Shown: one piece after another, positions 14,816 to 21,718 of the stretch | Layout: each line of letters begins with the position of its first letter | Position numbering within the stretch: position 1 is the stretch's first letter | From: a candidate division FCPU426 bacterium | GTDB taxonomy: Bacteria; Oederibacteriota; JAAXVQ01; JAUVAV01 | Assembly: GCA_030619365.1 (NCBI GenBank) | Contig: JAUXBQ010000008.1 | Location: 1 to 21,718 of the forward strand | Direction: 5' to 3' | DNA length: 21,718 nt | Notes under the pieces: generated by a model | Told to the model about the DNA's origin: nothing | Seen by the model: the letters and a program-made list of their open reading frames with translations, nothing else | The model's database searches: none | Made by a program: the position numbers and the translations under genes

Positions 14816-14937
14816 GTTAAAAGATGTTGAGCAATTTGCTTCGTCAGGCAATTGGTCTTTTCCGTCTTTTCTCGGCAAGCCTCTCCAGACATCCCTCCTT
14901 CCGGAAGTGAAGTCCCTGTTTTTTTTATTTGGCTTAT

Positions 14938-14964
14938 ATTCTAGCACTAATCATTTACAAACAA
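14938..14964 (-). promoter_or_regulatory. Extended -10 promoter of the outer-membrane protein gene
   Basis: On the minus strand TGC followed by TAGAAT (14938-14943), in an AT-rich stretch. The best -35 is weak (TTGTTT at 14959-14964, 15-base spacer), which fits reliance on the extended -10. Confidence 0.5.
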
Positions 14965-15143
14965 AATATTTTTATGAGGCCAGGGCTCACTTTTCACGTA
15001 TCAGACGGGGCCTGAAAAAGGTTGCGCCTGGCCCGCCAATTAGAGTAAGGTATAGTCGGTTTATTTTTCCTCCGGTTTGTCACTAGCGGGCAGGTTGGGA
15101 GGATTCCTGATTAAAAAATCCGCGTGTAAGGAATAGGGACCAA

Positions 15144-16007
15144 ATGCCAGCGCAAATCATAGACGGAAAAGCCGAGGCGCAGAAAATATACGCCGACCTG
15201 CCGGCCCGGGTGAACGCCTTTCGCGAGCGGAACGGGCGTCCGCCGGGATTGGCCGTGGTCTGGGTGGGCGAGGACCCGGCTTCACAAGTTTACGTCCGGA
15301 ATAAGCGGAAAAAAAGCGAAGAACTGGGCCTGGCTTCCTTTAAGCACGATCTGCCGGCCACAACCAGCGAGGACGAGGTGCTGACTTTGATCGAACGCCT
15401 CAACCAGGACCCGGCCGTGGACGGAATTTTGGTGCAAATGCCCCTGCCGCCGCAGGTGAGCGAGGAAAAAATCGTTCACGCCATCTCTTTGGACAAGGAT
15501 GTGGACGGCTTTCACCCTGAAAACAGAGGACGCTTGTTTTCCGGGAGGCCGCGGTTTGTGCCCTGCACGCCGGCCGGGATCATGACCTTGCTCCAAAGTA
15601 CCGGCGTGGCCTTGCGGGGAAAGAAAGCCGTGGTGGTGGGGCGTTCCCTGTTGGTGGGCAAGCCCGTGGCCATGCTTCTTTTACAGGACAATGCCACCGT
15701 GACCATGTGCCATTCCCGCACCGAGAATCTGGATGCCGAATGCCGGGCGGCCGATATCCTGGTGGTGGCGGTTGGAAAAAAATCCTGCGTGCTGGGTGAT
15801 TGGATCAAACCGGGCGCGGTGGTCATCGACGTGGGCATTAACCGGGACGAAAGCGGGTTGTGCGGGGATGTGGCGTTTGAGCAGGCGCGCGAGCGCGCGG
15901 CCTTCATTACGCCCGTGCCCGGCGGCGTGGGTCCCATGACCATTGCCATGCTCATGGTCAATACGTTAAAAGCAGCGGAAGCCAGAGAGGAGATAAACCG
16001 TTCATGA
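15144..16007 (+). CDS. folD: FolD: methylenetetrahydrofolate dehydrogenase / methenyltetrahydrofolate cyclohydrolase
   Basis: FolD interconverts 5,10-methylene- and 10-formyl-tetrahydrofolate using NADP. The active-site Tyr50 and Lys54 are in VYVRNKRK, with conserved QMPLPP, DVDGFHPENRGRL and PCTPAGI. The nucleotide-binding stretch VVGRSLLVGKPVA and the signature PVPGGVGPMTIAML are also intact. The 287-residue length is standard. AGGGA precedes the ATG by a few bases. The stop overlaps the start of the LOG-family gene (ATGA), so the two are translationally coupled. It transcribes divergently from the outer-membrane protein gene. Confidence 0.97.
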   Translation: MPAQIIDGKAEAQKIYADLPARVNAFRERNGRPPGLAVVWVGEDPASQVYVRNKRKKSEELGLASFKHDLPATTSEDEVLTLIERLNQDPAVDGILVQMPLPPQVSEEKIVHAISLDKDVDGFHPENRGRLFSGRPRFVPCTPAGIMTLLQSTGVALRGKKAVVVGRSLLVGKPVAMLLLQDNATVTMCHSRTENLDAECRAADILVVAVGKKSCVLGDWIKPGAVVIDVGINRDESGLCGDVAFEQARERAAFITPVPGGVGPMTIAMLMVNTLKAAEAREEINRS

Positions 16008-16735
16008 GTTCATTAGCCCAACAAAAAACAAGCCTCCGGGTCAATGCCAGGCGATTATTAAACGGCAAACCCGTGAGGCGCAGCAACGCGTTTAAAGAAG
16101 AGTCCTGGCGTGTTTTACGGATCATGTCCGAATTGGTCGACGGCTTTGAGATGATGTCCAGAATCGGCCCGGCGGTCACGGTATTTGGCTCGGCCCGTAC
16201 GCGGGCCGGGAACAAAAATTATCAGTTGGCCCGCACCATTTCCTACAAACTGGCCAAGGCCAGGTACGCCATTATCACCGGCGGCGGCCCGGGCATCATG
16301 GAGGCGGCCAACCGGGGCGCCAACGAGGCCGGCGGCCTTTCCGTGGGGCTGAACATCGAACTGCCCGAAGAGCAGCAGGTGAATCCTTACGTCAACATGC
16401 CAATCGGCTTCAGGTATTTTTTCGTGCGCAAGATCATGTTCATCAAGTACGCCTCGGCGGCCATCATCATGCCCGGCGGGCTGGGAACCCTGGACGAGTG
16501 CTTCGAACTCATGACCCTGATACAAACCGAGAAAATCCTCCCGTTTCCCGTCATTTTGGTGGGGCGCAGCTACTGGCAGGGCCTGGTGGACTGGATGCAG
16601 AATACCATGGTCAAGCAGGGCAACCTGGACCGGAAGGAAATGAAGATCTTCAAGGTTCTGGACGATCCGGACCAGGTGGTCCGGGAGGTGAAAAAACAGG
16701 CCAAAACCATTCGTCGCCGGACCGAGAATTTTTAA
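16004..16735 (+). CDS. LOG-family protein (TIGR00730-type nucleotide phosphoribohydrolase)
   Basis: A 243-residue Rossmann-fold protein with both LOG signatures: GGGPGIMEAANRG at residues 93-105 and PGGLGTLDE at 157-165. Members cleave the N-glycosidic bond of nucleoside monophosphates (cytokinin riboside 5'-monophosphate in plants, purine nucleotides in bacteria) and were long mislabelled lysine decarboxylases. The N-terminal ~50 residues are an additional basic/helical extension seen in longer bacterial LOG proteins. GAGAGGAG (15985-15992) lies 11 bases before the ATG, which overlaps the folD stop by four bases. Coupling to folD may suggest a role near purine/folate metabolism, but that is inference. 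It is the last gene before a 440-base gap. Confidence 0.9.
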   Translation: MSSLAQQKTSLRVNARRLLNGKPVRRSNAFKEESWRVLRIMSELVDGFEMMSRIGPAVTVFGSARTRAGNKNYQLARTISYKLAKARYAIITGGGPGIMEAANRGANEAGGLSVGLNIELPEEQQVNPYVNMPIGFRYFFVRKIMFIKYASAAIIMPGGLGTLDECFELMTLIQTEKILPFPVILVGRSYWQGLVDWMQNTMVKQGNLDRKEMKIFKVLDDPDQVVREVKKQAKTIRRRTENF

Positions 16736-16775
16736 TACCATAGCTGTCTAAAATGAAGGTATATACTTTTAACAC

Positions 16776-16914
16776 TTCGTCCGGGAGGCTTATTTTTTCA
16801 GGAAAAAACGCACCATCAGTAACGATAGGGCAACAGTTGACCATATCGTCCTGACCGGCTTGAGCGTATGACTGCAGAGCCGATTTTCCTGAAAAAATAA
16901 GCCTCCCGGACGAA
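16776..16914. mobile_element. 139-bp element with perfect 31-bp terminal inverted repeats (MITE-like)
   Basis: The left arm 16776-16806 begins TTCGTCCGGGAGGCTTATTT. The right arm 16884-16914 is its exact reverse complement over all 31 bases. The 77-base interior also folds. One hairpin pairs TCAG+ACGATA (16816-16827) with TATCGT+CTGA (16844-16854) around a small internal loop. A second pairs CGGCT (16856-16860) with AGCCG (16878-16882). A single strand would thus form a three-armed structure. It has no ORF, and no clear target-site duplication flanks the arms. The form fits a non-autonomous miniature transposable element, but a structured RNA or ssDNA recombination site is also possible. Confidence 0.55.
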
Positions 16915-17069
16915 TAGCTTACATGCTGGTTTTTCTAATTTGGACACGTATAACTAAATTCGCTAAGTTAAACGCGGATTTTCCACCTGTGAAGGCGAGG
17001 TTTTAAAATTCAGAGCAGGGCGGTTTGACGTTGCGACCGGGTTTGGGTTGGAAGTTGCCATCTTGTGGA

Positions 17070-17099
17070 TTGACAGGCACTCTCCTTGTTTGGTAGGAT
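17070..17099 (+). promoter_or_regulatory. Promoter of the prenyl synthase / complex I operon
   Basis: TTGACA (17070-17075), 18-base spacer, TAGGAT (17094-17099), preceded by TGG (extended -10). Transcription would begin near 17106, giving a leader of about 70 bases. Confidence 0.75.
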
Positions 17100-17145
17100 T
17101 GCTGCCGATATTCGGGCCTCGTGAAGGGCTGCACTAGGAGGGTAC

Positions 17146-17174
17146 CCCGCGGGCAAGACCGCGGGTTTTTTTTT
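17146..17174 (+). terminator. Terminator-like hairpin abutting a start codon (possible attenuator)
   Basis: Stem CCCGCGG (17146-17152) with CCGCGGG (17159-17165), loop GCAAGA, followed by nine T residues (17166-17174) and then A and the ATG at 17176. As sequence it is a complete intrinsic terminator, yet it stands inside the leader of the operon. A Shine-Dalgarno AGGAGG (17136-17141) lies just before it. Confidence 0.75.
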
Positions 17175-17175
17175 A

Positions 17176-18162
17176 ATGACCTCGAACATTCACCAGCTTC
17201 ATATAATAAAGAAACCGCTTCAGCTCCCCCTGGTCGCGATTACCCAAGTTGACCGGTTGGTACGGCGCTGGCTGGATCACCCGGATCCGTTTCTGAAGCG
17301 ACTTTTGAAATTTTCCGCGATTTCCCGCGGCAAGCGGCTGCGCGCGCACGTGACCCTGCTGGCCGCGCAAGCCTGCGGCCGGGTCAATCCCAAGGTCGTG
17401 CGCCTCGCCACCGCGTACGAGTTGTTCCACTACGCCACGCTCATGCACGACGACGTCCTGGATCACGCCCGGGAGCGCCGGCACCGGCCAACGCTCAACC
17501 ACCACTACGGGAATGAAGTCGCGGTACTGGTAGGGGACTTTCTTTTCACACAGGTCATGCGCATTGTTTTCGAAAATTTGCCGGCCGCGCTCCAGGGCAT
17601 AGTTGTCCGGGCCGCCGGCCAGGTGTGTCTGGGCGAGATTCTGGAGCATCGCTTTCGCGGAGACCTGGGGCTCTCGCGCCCGGCGTATCTGAAGGTAATT
17701 TCCCACAAAACCGCCAGCCTGTTCGCGGCCTGTGGCCTGGGCGGCGCCCGCCTGGCGGGCGGGACGAAAAACCAAAGCGATGGCCTGTGGGAGTACGGAC
17801 AAAATTTCGGACTGGCCTTCCAGATCCGGGACGACATTCTCGACCTGGTGGGGAAAGTCCGCCGGACCGGCAAGCCCGTGGGCACGGACTTGAAAGAAGG
17901 CCGGATCACCCTGCCCGTCATCCTGGGGCTGCGGGGGCTGCCCACCCGCGAGCGGGGCAAGTTCCGGCAGGCCGTGCGGTCCGGTAAAAATATCGCGTTC
18001 ATTCAAGACACGCTGGTCCGGCAGGGGTTTGTCGCCCGGGCCCAGTCCGAGGCCGTAAAATACGCCCAGCGGGCGGAAAACGCCCTGGCCGCCTTCCCGG
18101 ACAGCCGGGCCAAGCAACAGCTGATCAGCCTGGCCCGTTTTGCCGTGGAACGCGACCGTTAA
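17176..18162 (+). CDS. Long-chain trans-polyprenyl diphosphate synthase (IspB/HepT-like)
   Basis: The enzyme elongates an allylic diphosphate with isopentenyl diphosphate, here most likely for a quinone side chain. Motifs in order: GKRLR at residues 52-56, first aspartate-rich motif DDVLD at 92-96 within HYATLMHDDVLDHARERR, VGDFLF at 119-124, SHKTASLF near 176-183, and the second aspartate-rich motif DDILD at 219-223 followed by GKPVGTDLKEGRITLP. The 328-residue length suits a long-chain enzyme. ATG 17176 is the only reasonable start, but no ribosome-binding site adjoins it; an AGGAGG sits beyond the hairpin. It ends 34 bases before nuoA, consistent with one operon. Product chain length is not readable here. 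Confidence 0.92.
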   Translation: MTSNIHQLHIIKKPLQLPLVAITQVDRLVRRWLDHPDPFLKRLLKFSAISRGKRLRAHVTLLAAQACGRVNPKVVRLATAYELFHYATLMHDDVLDHARERRHRPTLNHHYGNEVAVLVGDFLFTQVMRIVFENLPAALQGIVVRAAGQVCLGEILEHRFRGDLGLSRPAYLKVISHKTASLFAACGLGGARLAGGTKNQSDGLWEYGQNFGLAFQIRDDILDLVGKVRRTGKPVGTDLKEGRITLPVILGLRGLPTRERGKFRQAVRSGKNIAFIQDTLVRQGFVARAQSEAVKYAQRAENALAAFPDSRAKQQLISLARFAVERDR

Positions 18163-18196
18163 CGGACGGAAGCAGCAAGACTAAGGAGCCTGAACC

Positions 18197-18559
18197 GTGG
18201 AGCACGTTGGTCCGTATACCACTATTGTCATTGCCCTGGCCGTGGGCTTCCTGTGTTTGTTCGCGGGCGTGCTGATTTCCTGGCTGCTCAGTCCCCATAA
18301 CCCCACACCGCTCAAACTGGAACCCTATGAGTGCGGCGAACCCACCGTGGGCCCGGCCCGTGTGCGCCTGCGGACCATGTTTTATCTCTTTGCCCTGGTC
18401 TTCGTGATCTTCGACGTGGAAGTGATCTTTCTGTTCCCCTGGGCCGTGGCGTTCCGGGAGCTGGGCCTGTTCGCCTTCCTGGAAATGCTGGCTTTTATCG
18501 GGATCCTGCTGCTGGGGCTGGCCTATGCTTGGCGCAAAGGAGCCTTGACATGGCGGTAA
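18197..18559 (+). CDS. nuoA: NADH-quinone oxidoreductase subunit A
   Basis: A small membrane subunit of complex I. Its 120 residues contain three helices (~8-31, 62-83, 90-112). The conserved loop PYECGEP (residues 43-49) is followed by the second-helix segment FYLFALVFVIFDVEVIFLFPWA, the NuoA signature with its buried acidic residues. It starts with GTG; AAGGAG at 18183-18188 lies eight bases upstream. Its end overlaps nuoB by ten bases. Confidence 0.96.
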   Translation: MEHVGPYTTIVIALAVGFLCLFAGVLISWLLSPHNPTPLKLEPYECGEPTVGPARVRLRTMFYLFALVFVIFDVEVIFLFPWAVAFRELGLFAFLEMLAFIGILLLGLAYAWRKGALTWR

Positions 18560-19083
18560 TTGAAAAAATAAGCGGGATGGTGGAAAAATTTCCCGGTGGC
18601 GGTATTCTGCTCACCACGGCGGAATTTTTCGTTAACTGGGGAAGGAAAAATTCGCTGTGGCCCCTGACCTTCGGATTGTCCTGCTGCGCCATCGAGATGT
18701 TTTGCACCGGCGCGCCCCGGTTCGACTGGGCGCGTCTGGGCAACGAGGTGCTGCGGGCCTCGCCCCGGCAGGCGGATATGATGATCGTAGCCGGAACCGT
18801 GTGCTGGAAGATGGCGCCGCGGATTCAGCGCCTCTACGAGCAACTGGGCGAGCCGCGGTATGTAATCGCCATGGGCGCCTGCGCGGTGTCCGGCGGACCG
18901 TTTCACTTCGATTCCTACGGCACGGTGCGCGGCGTGGATAAACTGATCCCCGTGGACGTGTATCTACCCGGCTGTCCGCCCAAGCCCGAAGCGCTCCTCT
19001 ACGCGATCCTGGAGTTGGAAAAAAAGATTTCCCAAGAGCGGCTGCCCGGCCGGTCCCCGGAGGAGCAGCGCGTCGATGCCTGA
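18550..19083 (+). CDS. nuoB: NADH-quinone oxidoreductase subunit B
   Basis: NuoB holds the terminal [4Fe-4S] cluster N2, which passes electrons to quinone. All four ligands are present: Cys45 and Cys46 in LSCCAIEM, Cys111 in MGACAVSGG and Cys142 in LPGCPPKPE. The length is 177 residues. The true start ATG 18550 lies within the end of nuoA and has AAAGGAG (18536-18542) seven bases upstream; longer in-frame starts lie in nuoA. It overlaps nuoC by eight bases, showing tight translational coupling. Confidence 0.97.
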   Translation: MAVIEKISGMVEKFPGGGILLTTAEFFVNWGRKNSLWPLTFGLSCCAIEMFCTGAPRFDWARLGNEVLRASPRQADMMIVAGTVCWKMAPRIQRLYEQLGEPRYVIAMGACAVSGGPFHFDSYGTVRGVDKLIPVDVYLPGCPPKPEALLYAILELEKKISQERLPGRSPEEQRVDA

Positions 19084-19543
19084 CCTGAATCTCTCCGCCC
19101 TGCAGAAAGCTCTGTCCTCAGCCGCCCTGGAACCCGGCGGCGCGTTCGGGCCCGTCGTGCGTCTGCCCCTGGCCAGCGATCTGCCCGCCACCTGCCAACA
19201 GTTGCGGAGCCAGCCGGAGCCGGGAATTGACGTGCTGGAAGATTACACGGCCTTGGACCTGGGCGAGGGCTTTGAGCTGGTCCTGCACCTGGTGAGTTCC
19301 GCGGACGTAACCCGGCGCCTAACCGTGAAAGCGCCGGTCTCGCGCCAAACCCCCGAGGCGCCCAGCCTGGTGGCGTGTTATGGCAGCGCCGAGTGGTATG
19401 AGCGGGAAATATTCGATATGTTCGGGATCCGCTTTACCGGACACCCGGACCTGCGCCGAATACTGCTCCCCGAAGATTGGGAGGGATATCCCCTGCGCAA
19501 GGATTATAGCGACGACAAGCTGCTCAAGCGGCCGGGGAACTGA
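19076..19543 (+). CDS. nuoC: NADH-quinone oxidoreductase subunit C
   Basis: A 155-residue NuoC (30-kDa type) subunit of the hydrophilic arm. Recognition rests on the C-terminal block EWYEREIFDMFGIRFTGHPD followed by LRRILLPEDWEGYPLRKDY, the family signature. The first ~50 residues are poorly conserved, as is usual. It is a separate gene and not fused to nuoD as in enterobacteria. It overlaps nuoB by eight bases and stops one base before nuoD. Confidence 0.95.
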   Translation: MPDLNLSALQKALSSAALEPGGAFGPVVRLPLASDLPATCQQLRSQPEPGIDVLEDYTALDLGEGFELVLHLVSSADVTRRLTVKAPVSRQTPEAPSLVACYGSAEWYEREIFDMFGIRFTGHPDLRRILLPEDWEGYPLRKDYSDDKLLKRPGN

Positions 19544-19544
19544 T

Positions 19545-20684
19545 ATGTCCAAAGCCGAAACCCTCCAGACCATTGAGTATCCGCCGGCGCTGCAGACCGA
19601 GACCCTGACCCTGAACATGGGGCCGCAGCATCCCAGCACGCACGGGGCCCTGCGGATCATTCTGCGGTTGGATGGGGAGCGGGTGGTTTCCGCCCAGCCG
19701 GACTTCGGATACGTGCACCGCGGGTTCGAAAAAATGGCCGAAGCCATGACTTACCCGCAGTACGTGTATCTCACGGACCGGCTGGACTATCTCTCGGCGC
19801 TCTTTAACGAATGGTCCTATTGCCTGGCCTGCGAAACCCTGGCCGGGCTCAAGGTGCCCCGCCGGGCCGAGTACCTGCGGGTCATCACGGGGGAGCTCTG
19901 CCGGATTTCCAGCCACCTGGTCTGGCTGGGCAGCATGGGCATGGACTTGGGGGCCTTCACGCCGCTCACGTACACCTTCCGCGACCGCGAAATGATTCTG
20001 GAAATATTCGACCGGCTGTGCGGGCAGCGCATGACCTTCAATTACCTGCGCATCGGCGGCGTGGCGCGCGACCTGCCCGCGGGATTTACGGAACAAACCC
20101 GGGCCTTTTTAAAATATTTCGAGCGTATGCCGGACCTCTACGACCAGTTGCTTTCCGAGAACGCCATTTTCCTCGGGCGCGTGCGCGGCATCGGCCGGCT
20201 CTCGCCCGAGACCGCGCATCATCACGCCGTGACCGGTCCCAATCTTCGGGGCTCGGGCGTGCCCCTGGATTTGCGTAAAAGCGAACCGTATTCGGTGTAT
20301 CCGGAGTTCGAGTTCAAGGTCTGCATTGAAACCGAGGGCGACGCCCTGGCCCGGTACCGGGTGCGGGTGGAGGAAATGCGGCAGAGCGCGCGCATCATTG
20401 CCCAGGCTCTGGATAATTTGCCGGCCGGAGAGATCACGGCCAAAGTATCGCGCGTATTCCGGCCGCCGGCCGGCGAGGCCTATGTGCGCGTGGAATCATC
20501 CCGCGGTATTCAGGGCTTCTACCTGGTTTCCGACGGGTCGGTCAAGCCCGCCCGGTGCCGCATCCGCGTGCCGAGTTTTGCCAACCTCTCGCTGCTACCC
20601 AAGTTGCTGGCCGGTGTGAAGATCGCGGACATTGTGGCCATTTTGGGCAGCATTGATTTTATTGTGCCCGAGATTGACCGATGA
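19545..20684 (+). CDS. nuoD: NADH-quinone oxidoreductase subunit D
   Basis: NuoD (49-kDa type) forms the quinone-binding site together with NuoB and descends from [NiFe] hydrogenase large subunits. Visible signatures are NMGPQHPSTHGALRI near the start with the quinone-contacting His, DFGYVHRGFEKMAE, VYLTDRLDYLS, and the C-terminal DIVAILGSIDFIVPEIDR. The Ni-binding cysteines of hydrogenases are absent, as expected. The 379-residue length suits a non-fused NuoD. The start ATG lies one base after the nuoC stop with GGGGAA just upstream. Its stop overlaps nuoH by four bases (ATGA), so no nuoE/F/G genes intervene. Confidence 0.97.
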   Translation: MSKAETLQTIEYPPALQTETLTLNMGPQHPSTHGALRIILRLDGERVVSAQPDFGYVHRGFEKMAEAMTYPQYVYLTDRLDYLSALFNEWSYCLACETLAGLKVPRRAEYLRVITGELCRISSHLVWLGSMGMDLGAFTPLTYTFRDREMILEIFDRLCGQRMTFNYLRIGGVARDLPAGFTEQTRAFLKYFERMPDLYDQLLSENAIFLGRVRGIGRLSPETAHHHAVTGPNLRGSGVPLDLRKSEPYSVYPEFEFKVCIETEGDALARYRVRVEEMRQSARIIAQALDNLPAGEITAKVSRVFRPPAGEAYVRVESSRGIQGFYLVSDGSVKPARCRIRVPSFANLSLLPKLLAGVKIADIVAILGSIDFIVPEIDR

Positions 20685-21718
20685 ACTATATCTACGCTCC
20701 CGCTGAACTCATTACCCGGCTGCACGACGGCTTGCTGCAACTAACCGTCTGGGCCGGACTCCCCCTGGTGCTGGGCGAGGTGTTCGGTACGGCCCTGGTC
20801 ATGCTGGGCCTGTTCGCCGGCTGCGCCGTGGTGGTCATGGTCCTGGTTTACGCGGAACGGAAAATCGCCGGCCACATGCAGGCCCGCCTGGGCCCCATGC
20901 GCGTGGGCTGGCACGGCGTGCTGCAAGTTGTGGCGGACACCATCAAGCTGCTGCTCAAGGAAACCCTCATTCCGGGCCGGGCCGAGCGGGGATTGTACCG
21001 GGCCGCGCCCTACGTGGTTTTTCTGTCCGGGTTTCTGGCCCTGATCGCCCTGCCGCTGGACCGGGATCTGGTGCCCCTGCGCCTGAACCTGGGCCTGATC
21101 TATCTGTTGGCCGCGGGCACACCCGGCGTGATCGGCATTCTTATGGCCGGCTGGAGCTCGGGCAACAAGTACTCGCTGCTGGGCGGCATGCGCAGCGCCG
21201 CCCAGATGATCAGTTACGAAGTGCCGCTCCTGCTCTCGATCCTGGGCGTGGTCATGATCGCTCAAACCCTGGACCTGCCCACCCTGGTCGAAGCGCAGCG
21301 CGTACCGTACATTGTGCTGCAACCGCTGGCGTTCCTGATTTTCCTGGTGGCTGCGGTGGCGGAAACCAACCGGAATCCCTTTGACATCCCCGAAGCGGAA
21401 TCCGAACTGACCGCCGGTTTTCACACGGAGTACGGCGGCATTCGCTTTGCGTATTTTTTCCTGTCCGAGTACGTCCACATGTTCGTGCTCTCGGCCCTGG
21501 GGGCCACGCTTTTCCTGGGCGGCTGGCGCGGACCGCTGCTGCCGGGCTGGCTCTGGCTCCTGGTGAAAACCGGCGCCATTTTATTCGTGTTTTTCTGGTT
21601 CCGCTGGACGTTTCCGCGCCTGCGGGCCGACCAGTTGATGGACCTGGGCTGGAAGGTTTTGCTGCCCCTGGCGTTTATCAACATTCTCGTGACCGGATTG
21701 ATATTGGTTTTAATTTAA
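20681..21718 (+). CDS. nuoH: NADH-quinone oxidoreductase subunit H
   Basis: The membrane subunit that connects the quinone cavity to the proton-pumping arm. The 345 residues carry about eight helices. Signature blocks are YAERKIAGHMQARLGPMRVG (residues ~57-76), the acidic loop AETNRNPFDIPEAESELTAG and FHTEYGG, then the terminal FVFFWFRWTFPRLRADQLM segment. All appear intact. It overlaps nuoD by four bases, and its TAA is the last codon of the window, so it is complete. The next genes, outside the window, would be expected to be nuoI, J, K and so on. Confidence 0.97.
   Translation: MNYIYAPAELITRLHDGLLQLTVWAGLPLVLGEVFGTALVMLGLFAGCAVVVMVLVYAERKIAGHMQARLGPMRVGWHGVLQVVADTIKLLLKETLIPGRAERGLYRAAPYVVFLSGFLALIALPLDRDLVPLRLNLGLIYLLAAGTPGVIGILMAGWSSGNKYSLLGGMRSAAQMISYEVPLLLSILGVVMIAQTLDLPTLVEAQRVPYIVLQPLAFLIFLVAAVAETNRNPFDIPEAESELTAGFHTEYGGIRFAYFFLSEYVHMFVLSALGATLFLGGWRGPLLPGWLWLLVKTGAILFVFFWFRWTFPRLRADQLMDLGWKVLLPLAFINILVTGLILVLI

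Larger units (their letters stand above)
14803..15143. other. Divergent intergenic region between the barrel gene and folD
   Basis: A 341-base gap without a credible gene. On the minus strand it holds the barrel promoter and a leader of roughly 130 bases. On the plus strand a possible weak folD promoter is TTGCGC (15022-15027), 18 bases, TAAGGT (15046-15051), with TATAGT next to it. A 7-bp inverted repeat (GGCCAGG 14978-14984, CCTGGCC 15027-15033) lies between the two promoters. No riboswitch consensus was recognised in the leader. Confidence 0.5.
16736..17175. other. Intergenic region between the LOG gene and the prenyl synthase
   Basis: A 440-base gap without a credible protein gene. It contains a 139-bp inverted-repeat element (16776-16914), about 150 bases of lower-GC sequence with no recognisable feature (16915-17069), a promoter (17070-17099) and a terminator-like hairpin (17146-17174). 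No tRNA or known structural RNA was recognised. Confidence 0.8.

Noticed and set aside
14821..14930. A riboswitch (c-di-GMP-I type) in the leader of the outer-membrane protein gene
   Set aside because: Some purine-rich segments looked suggestive, but the conserved core of the known class is not present and no paired architecture could be built by eye.
16741..16919. TAGCT at 16741-16745 and 16915-16919 as a target-site duplication of the 139-bp element
   Set aside because: The left copy is 30 bases away from the left arm, so it does not flank the element directly; a five-base match at this distance is easily chance.
17100..17175. A known small RNA (6S, SRP RNA or similar) between the promoter and the hairpin
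   Set aside because: The potential transcript is only about 65 bases and lacks the conserved sequences of those RNAs; a leader/attenuator fits better.
18560..18575. TGAAAAAATAAGC shared between the right arm of the inverted-repeat element and the start of nuoB
   Set aside because: Thirteen A-rich bases encoding Glu-Lys-Ile-Ser in nuoB; the match does not extend and is probably coincidental.

Overview
The window is GC-rich, densely coding DNA that looks chromosomal. The organism is a Gram-negative (diderm) bacterium: there is a signal-peptide-bearing outer-membrane beta-barrel candidate, a Spy/CpxP-like periplasmic protein and a zinc-finger anti-sigma factor with one membrane segment. The order tilS-ftsH-folP-cdaA-ybbR, a DUF4416 protein, and a complex I operon running nuoA-B-C-D directly into nuoH are combinations I associate with deep-branching groups such as Omnitrophota, Desulfobacterota or Nitrospirota. 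The phylum cannot be fixed from the sequence alone. No tRNA, rRNA, CRISPR array, phage gene or transposase was seen.

Layout. 1-1217: 3' part of a membrane-anchored spermidine-synthase-like protein. 1225-6843: a housekeeping run of tilS, ftsH, folP, cdaA (c-di-AMP synthase) and a short ybbR, with an internal promoter before ftsH. 6925-8508: a small stress operon of ECF sigma factor, zinc anti-sigma factor and Spy-like periplasmic protein, closed by a very clear terminator. 8542-10170: DUF4416 protein and fabH. 10206-12521: an accessory stretch with a PilZ protein, an exported protein with two zinc-finger-like repeats, a two-helix membrane protein, a receiver domain lacking its phospho-acceptor, and a second PilZ gene cut by an in-frame TAG. 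12545-14802, minus strand: a STAS anti-anti-sigma-like protein and an outer-membrane beta-barrel protein, each with its own promoter. 15144-16735: folD and a LOG-family hydrolase, overlapping by 4 bases. 16736-17175: a 440-base gap with a 139-bp element bounded by perfect 31-bp inverted repeats, then a promoter and a terminator-like hairpin that ends one base before the next start codon. 17176-21718: a long-chain polyprenyl diphosphate synthase followed by nuoA, nuoB, nuoC, nuoD and nuoH.

How the genes fit together. The prenyl synthase probably makes the quinone side chain used by the complex I encoded just downstream. The absence of nuoE/F/G between D and H suggests a complex without the NADH-oxidising module, at least at this locus. 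FolP and FolD both serve folate/C1 metabolism but sit in separate operons. CdaA and YbbR form the c-di-AMP synthase and its regulator. The sigma/anti-sigma/Spy operon looks like an envelope stress response. Two PilZ genes, a degenerate receiver and a STAS protein suggest a small signalling neighbourhood, part of which is decaying or unusual.

Most notable: the 139-bp inverted-repeat element, whose interior also folds into two hairpins; the structure-bridged Shine-Dalgarno/attenuator before the prenyl synthase; the TAG-interrupted PilZ next to a phospho-dead receiver; and a repeated extended -10 (TGn) promoter form through the window.
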